Below are positions 41,240-43,422 of a stretch of 43,422 nucleotides of DNA, piece by piece. The notes under the pieces were generated by a model. That model was not told the origin of the DNA. It did not search any database and worked only from the letters and a program-made list of their open reading frames with translations. How positions within the stretch are numbered: the first letter of the stretch is position 1; every line of letters begins with the position of its first letter. This DNA comes from Comamonadaceae bacterium (GTDB lineage Bacteria; Pseudomonadota; Gammaproteobacteria; Burkholderiales; Burkholderiaceae_C). The translations under genes and the position numbers were made by a program. Location of the stretch: NCBI GenBank assembly GCA_013297925.1, contig JAAFJC010000025.1, positions 1 through 43,422 on the forward strand, read 5' to 3'.

Positions 41240-43278
41240 ACGAAGTACAAGACATGTCTGACAATTTAGAAGAAAATCAGCCGATAGCCGGCACAGAATC
41301 TGCGCAAGATGCTCCTAAAAAAAGAGCGCCACGTAAACCGAAAGAGGCTATTGATGCAGCGCCTGCTTCTGTTGAAGAAGCCAGTGGCGAAGCCCCAGAA
41401 GTGAAAAAAAGAGTGCGCCGCACCAAAGCACAAATCGAAGCGGATGCGCAAGCTGCGTTGGCCGCGTCACATACTGCGCAGGAACCGCTGCAGCAAATCG
41501 AGACGAAAGTGACTCACCGCGCTGCTGAGAGCGAATCCTACTCGGATGCTGATGATCAGCAAAGCCGCAATGAGAGCAACGAGCAGCAAGCCGAGCATGC
41601 TGCAGACGCGCCTGAAGCCACAGCAGAAGCCTTCGTGCCCCGTGATTTCTCTGAGATCGTCTCCGGCCAATTCGATGCCGAGCAGGAAGGCGAGCGCCGC
41701 TTGCCGCCAAAGCGCGTGTTGCCACCGCTGCCCGATTCTCCGAAGCTCCATAAAGTGTTGGCTCAAGCAGGATTGGGTTCGCGCTTAGAGATGGAAGACA
41801 TGATTGCCGATGGCCATATCACCGTGAATGGCCAAAAGGCTCACGTCGGCCAGCGCGTGCAATGGGGCGATGAAGTGCGCATTCAGGGCAAGCTCTTGCA
41901 ACTGCGCATCCAGCAGCCACGTGCTCGCGTGATCGCGTATCACAAGCCAGCGGGCGAGATCGTCACCTATGACGATCCACAAAATCGCCCCACCGTTTTC
42001 CGCCGTTTGCCGCGTTTGCCTTTTGGCAAATGGCTCAGCGTGGGCCGCCTGGATTTGAATACCGAAGGCCTGCTGCTGTTTACGAATTCTGGTGAGTTAG
42101 CCAACCGTTTGATGCACCCGCGCTTTGGTTTGAAGCGCGAGTATGCCGTGCGCATTTTGGGCGAGCTCACCCCTGAGAATCGCCAAAAGCTGCTCGATGG
42201 CGTGCAGCTCGAAGACGGCCCAGCGCAATTCCTCACGATTGAAGATGGCGGCGGCGATGGTGCCAACCGCTGGGTGCGCGTGACGATTGGCGAAGGCCGT
42301 AATCGCGAGGTGCGCCGCTTGTTTGAAGCCATGGGGCATGCGGTGAGCCGCTTGATCCGTATTCGCTATGGCTCCTATGGTCTGCCTAAAGGTTTGCGCC
42401 GCAGCGTGTATATGGAATTGAATGATTCCGAAATTCGCGATCTGACGCAGAGCTTGGTTGATGCCGAGGGCGCAGAAGAAGTGAAGATTGGCGCCGAGGC
42501 TTTTGCCGTGGAGCCGGGTGAGCGCAGAGAGCCACGCGAGCAGCGCGGTGAACGTGGTGACGCCCCACGGCCTGAGCAGCGCGAGCGCCGTGGCAAATTT
42601 GTGCGTCGTGGCCGCAATGATCGCTTTGGTGATCGTGGCAATGAGCCGCGCCAAGAGGGGCAAGCGCCCGAGGGCGATGCGCCGCAAGCTGAGCGCGCGC
42701 CATCTGAGGGTCAAGGCAACAACAGTGGTGATAACCGCTATAACGGGCAACAACGCCAAAATGGCCGCAACAACCGCTTCGGTGATCGATACAACCGTGG
42801 CCCGCAACAAGGTGATGCGCCTCGCCAAGAAGGCCAAGGTGGTGATGGCTACCCGCGCGATGACGATGACGACGATTTCAACCAAGCTGGCATCAGCCAC
42901 GAAAGCGGCTATATGCAAGCCAAAAAGCGTGGGCGCTCTGGTAATTCAGGCAACAGCTTCGGCGGCGGTGGTGGTAATGGCGGTGGTGGCCGCAGCTACG
43001 GCGATGATGGCCCACCTCCGGGCGTTGACCCCACCAAAACATCCTTTGGCTACATCACACAAGACGGTTTCCGCAAGCAAGGCAGCAACAGCGGTGGCGG
43101 CTTTGGTGGTGGCGGTGGCGGCGGCGGTGGTGGCAACCGTGGCCGTGGCCGCAGTGGCGGAGGCGGCGGTGGCAGCTTCGGCGGTGGTGGTGGATTTGGT
43201 GGAGGTGGCGGCGGCGGCGGTGGTAATCGCGGTGGCCGTGGCCGCAGTGGTGGCGGCGGCGGCGGACGCGGGCGCTAG
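41236..43278 (+). CDS. rluB: 23S rRNA pseudouridine synthase RluB with long Gly/Arg-rich tail
   Basis: 680 residues, more than twice E. coli RluB (291). Layout: residues 1-165, an acidic, Ala-rich leader including [20 protein letters not shown] from a dispersed repeat; about 165-225, S4 domain ([33 protein letters not shown]); about 230-420, catalytic domain with [42 protein letters not shown] and [16 protein letters not shown]. From about 430 on comes a tail rich in R, E, Q and N, ending in Gly tracts with RGRGRSGG units like RNA-binding RGG proteins. The enzyme makes pseudouridine 2605. ATG 41254 is an alternative start. Confidence 0.93.
   Translation: MNEVQDMSDNLEENQPIAGTESAQDAPKKRAPRKPKEAIDAAPASVEEASGEAPEVKKRVRRTKAQIEADAQAALAASHTAQEPLQQIETKVTHRAAESESYSDADDQQSRNESNEQQAEHAADAPEATAEAFVPRDFSEIVSGQFDAEQEGERRLPPKRVLPPLPDSPKLHKVLAQAGLGSRLEMEDMIADGHITVNGQKAHVGQRVQWGDEVRIQGKLLQLRIQQPRARVIAYHKPAGEIVTYDDPQNRPTVFRRLPRLPFGKWLSVGRLDLNTEGLLLFTNSGELANRLMHPRFGLKREYAVRILGELTPENRQKLLDGVQLEDGPAQFLTIEDGGGDGANRWVRVTIGEGRNREVRRLFEAMGHAVSRLIRIRYGSYGLPKGLRRSVYMELNDSEIRDLTQSLVDAEGAEEVKIGAEAFAVEPGERREPREQRGERGDAPRPEQRERRGKFVRRGRNDRFGDRGNEPRQEGQAPEGDAPQAERAPSEGQGNNSGDNRYNGQQRQNGRNNRFGDRYNRGPQQGDAPRQEGQGGDGYPRDDDDDDFNQAGISHESGYMQAKKRGRSGNSGNSFGGGGGNGGGGRSYGDDGPPPGVDPTKTSFGYITQDGFRKQGSNSGGGFGGGGGGGGGGNRGRGRSGGGGGGSFGGGGGFGGGGGGGGGNRGGRGRSGGGGGGRGR
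41272..41324 (-). repeat. Dispersed ~55-bp repeat inside rluB
   Basis: On the minus strand: TTTAGGAGCATCTTGCGCAG, ATTCTGTGCCGGCTATCGGC, TGATTTTC. Antisense to rluB and read in frame, like the bicupin copy. Confidence 0.85.
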
Positions 43279-43295
43279 TGTAGTGTTGCATTCTG

Positions 43296-43422
43296 TTTGC
43301 GACTTATTAAAAACGATGGATTTGCCTCTGAATCTAGGCGCAAAGCACAGGCATGCCGCGTGGCATGACGAGCATTTGTAACGACGAGTCAGGGGCAAAG
43401 ACGCGTTTTTAAGTCGCAAAAA
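43296..43422. repeat. Long imperfect palindrome at the right edge
   Basis: Outer arms TTTGCGACTTATTAAAAACG (43296-43315) and CGTTTTTAAGTCGCAAA (43404-43420) pair with a three-base bulge. Within them, TTTGCCTCTGA (43321-43331) pairs with TCAGGGGCAAA (43389-43399), and the centre is a perfect hairpin CATGCC-GCGT-GGCATG (43352-43367). The element follows the rluB stop and may extend past the window. Confidence 0.75.

Noticed and set aside
42097-42918. Long minus-strand open frame opposite rluB
   Set aside because: It mirrors the biased codons of the Gly/Arg-rich rluB tail and the catalytic domain; no start signal or family motif.

Overview
The window reads as a chromosomal segment of a betaproteobacterium, order Burkholderiales and probably Comamonadaceae-like. 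The evidence is the block ndk-rlmN-pilF-rodZ-ispG-hisS, the pair scpB-rluB, a CobW-type GTPase next to a DksA with a long Lys/Ala/Pro tail, the MEQFHG-type HslV start, and a dispersed repeat family resembling one I associate with Comamonadaceae. I found no tRNA, rRNA, CRISPR array or transposase gene. All family assignments come from reading the sequence; no database search was run.

Layout. (1) 1-10 kb: a partial secreted protein, a DUF4394 lipoprotein, yajQ, murB, ndk, rlmN, pilF, rodZ-like, ispG, a GFA-type zinc protein and hisS. These are housekeeping functions: cell wall, nucleotides, tRNA/rRNA methylation, pili, cell shape, isoprenoids and translation. (2) 10.2-24.7 kb: glutaryl-CoA dehydrogenase, then a close-packed run of twelve minus-strand genes: HisD-like dehydrogenase, SDR, LacI regulator, SnoaL/NTF2-like protein, a complete CUT1 ABC importer (ATPase, binding protein, two permeases), bicupin, MetE-like protein, HpaI-type aldolase and gluconokinase-like kinase. 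A plus-strand paralogue of the SnoaL-like protein diverges from it across a shared promoter region holding a LacI-type palindrome. I read this as a catabolic system for an unknown, probably polyhydroxylated and possibly methylated compound. (3) 25-29.6 kb: CobW-type metallochaperone, DksA with a histone-H1-like extension, and a large unknown protein with a STAS-like C-terminus. (4) 29.7-38.4 kb: hslV and hslU, normally adjacent, are separated by about 6.8 kb carrying two tandem DUF1501/DUF1800 pairs on the opposite strand. (5) 38.4-43.4 kb: bamD, divergent rluD, scpB, and rluB with a long Gly/Arg-rich tail.

The most unusual feature is a dispersed repeat of about 55 bp with roughly twelve copies in 43 kb. 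Most lie between genes, often touching a stop or start codon, but four lie in frame inside protein genes (murB, bicupin, rluD, rluB). Two of these unrelated proteins therefore share the peptide pattern NQPxAGxESAQ. Separate long inverted repeats occur at 1268-1493 and at the right edge (43296-43422).

Stretches over 300 bases without a gene: 1161-1602 holds two repeat copies and two long inverted repeats; 24747-25065 holds one repeat copy and a partial match to the second inverted repeat.
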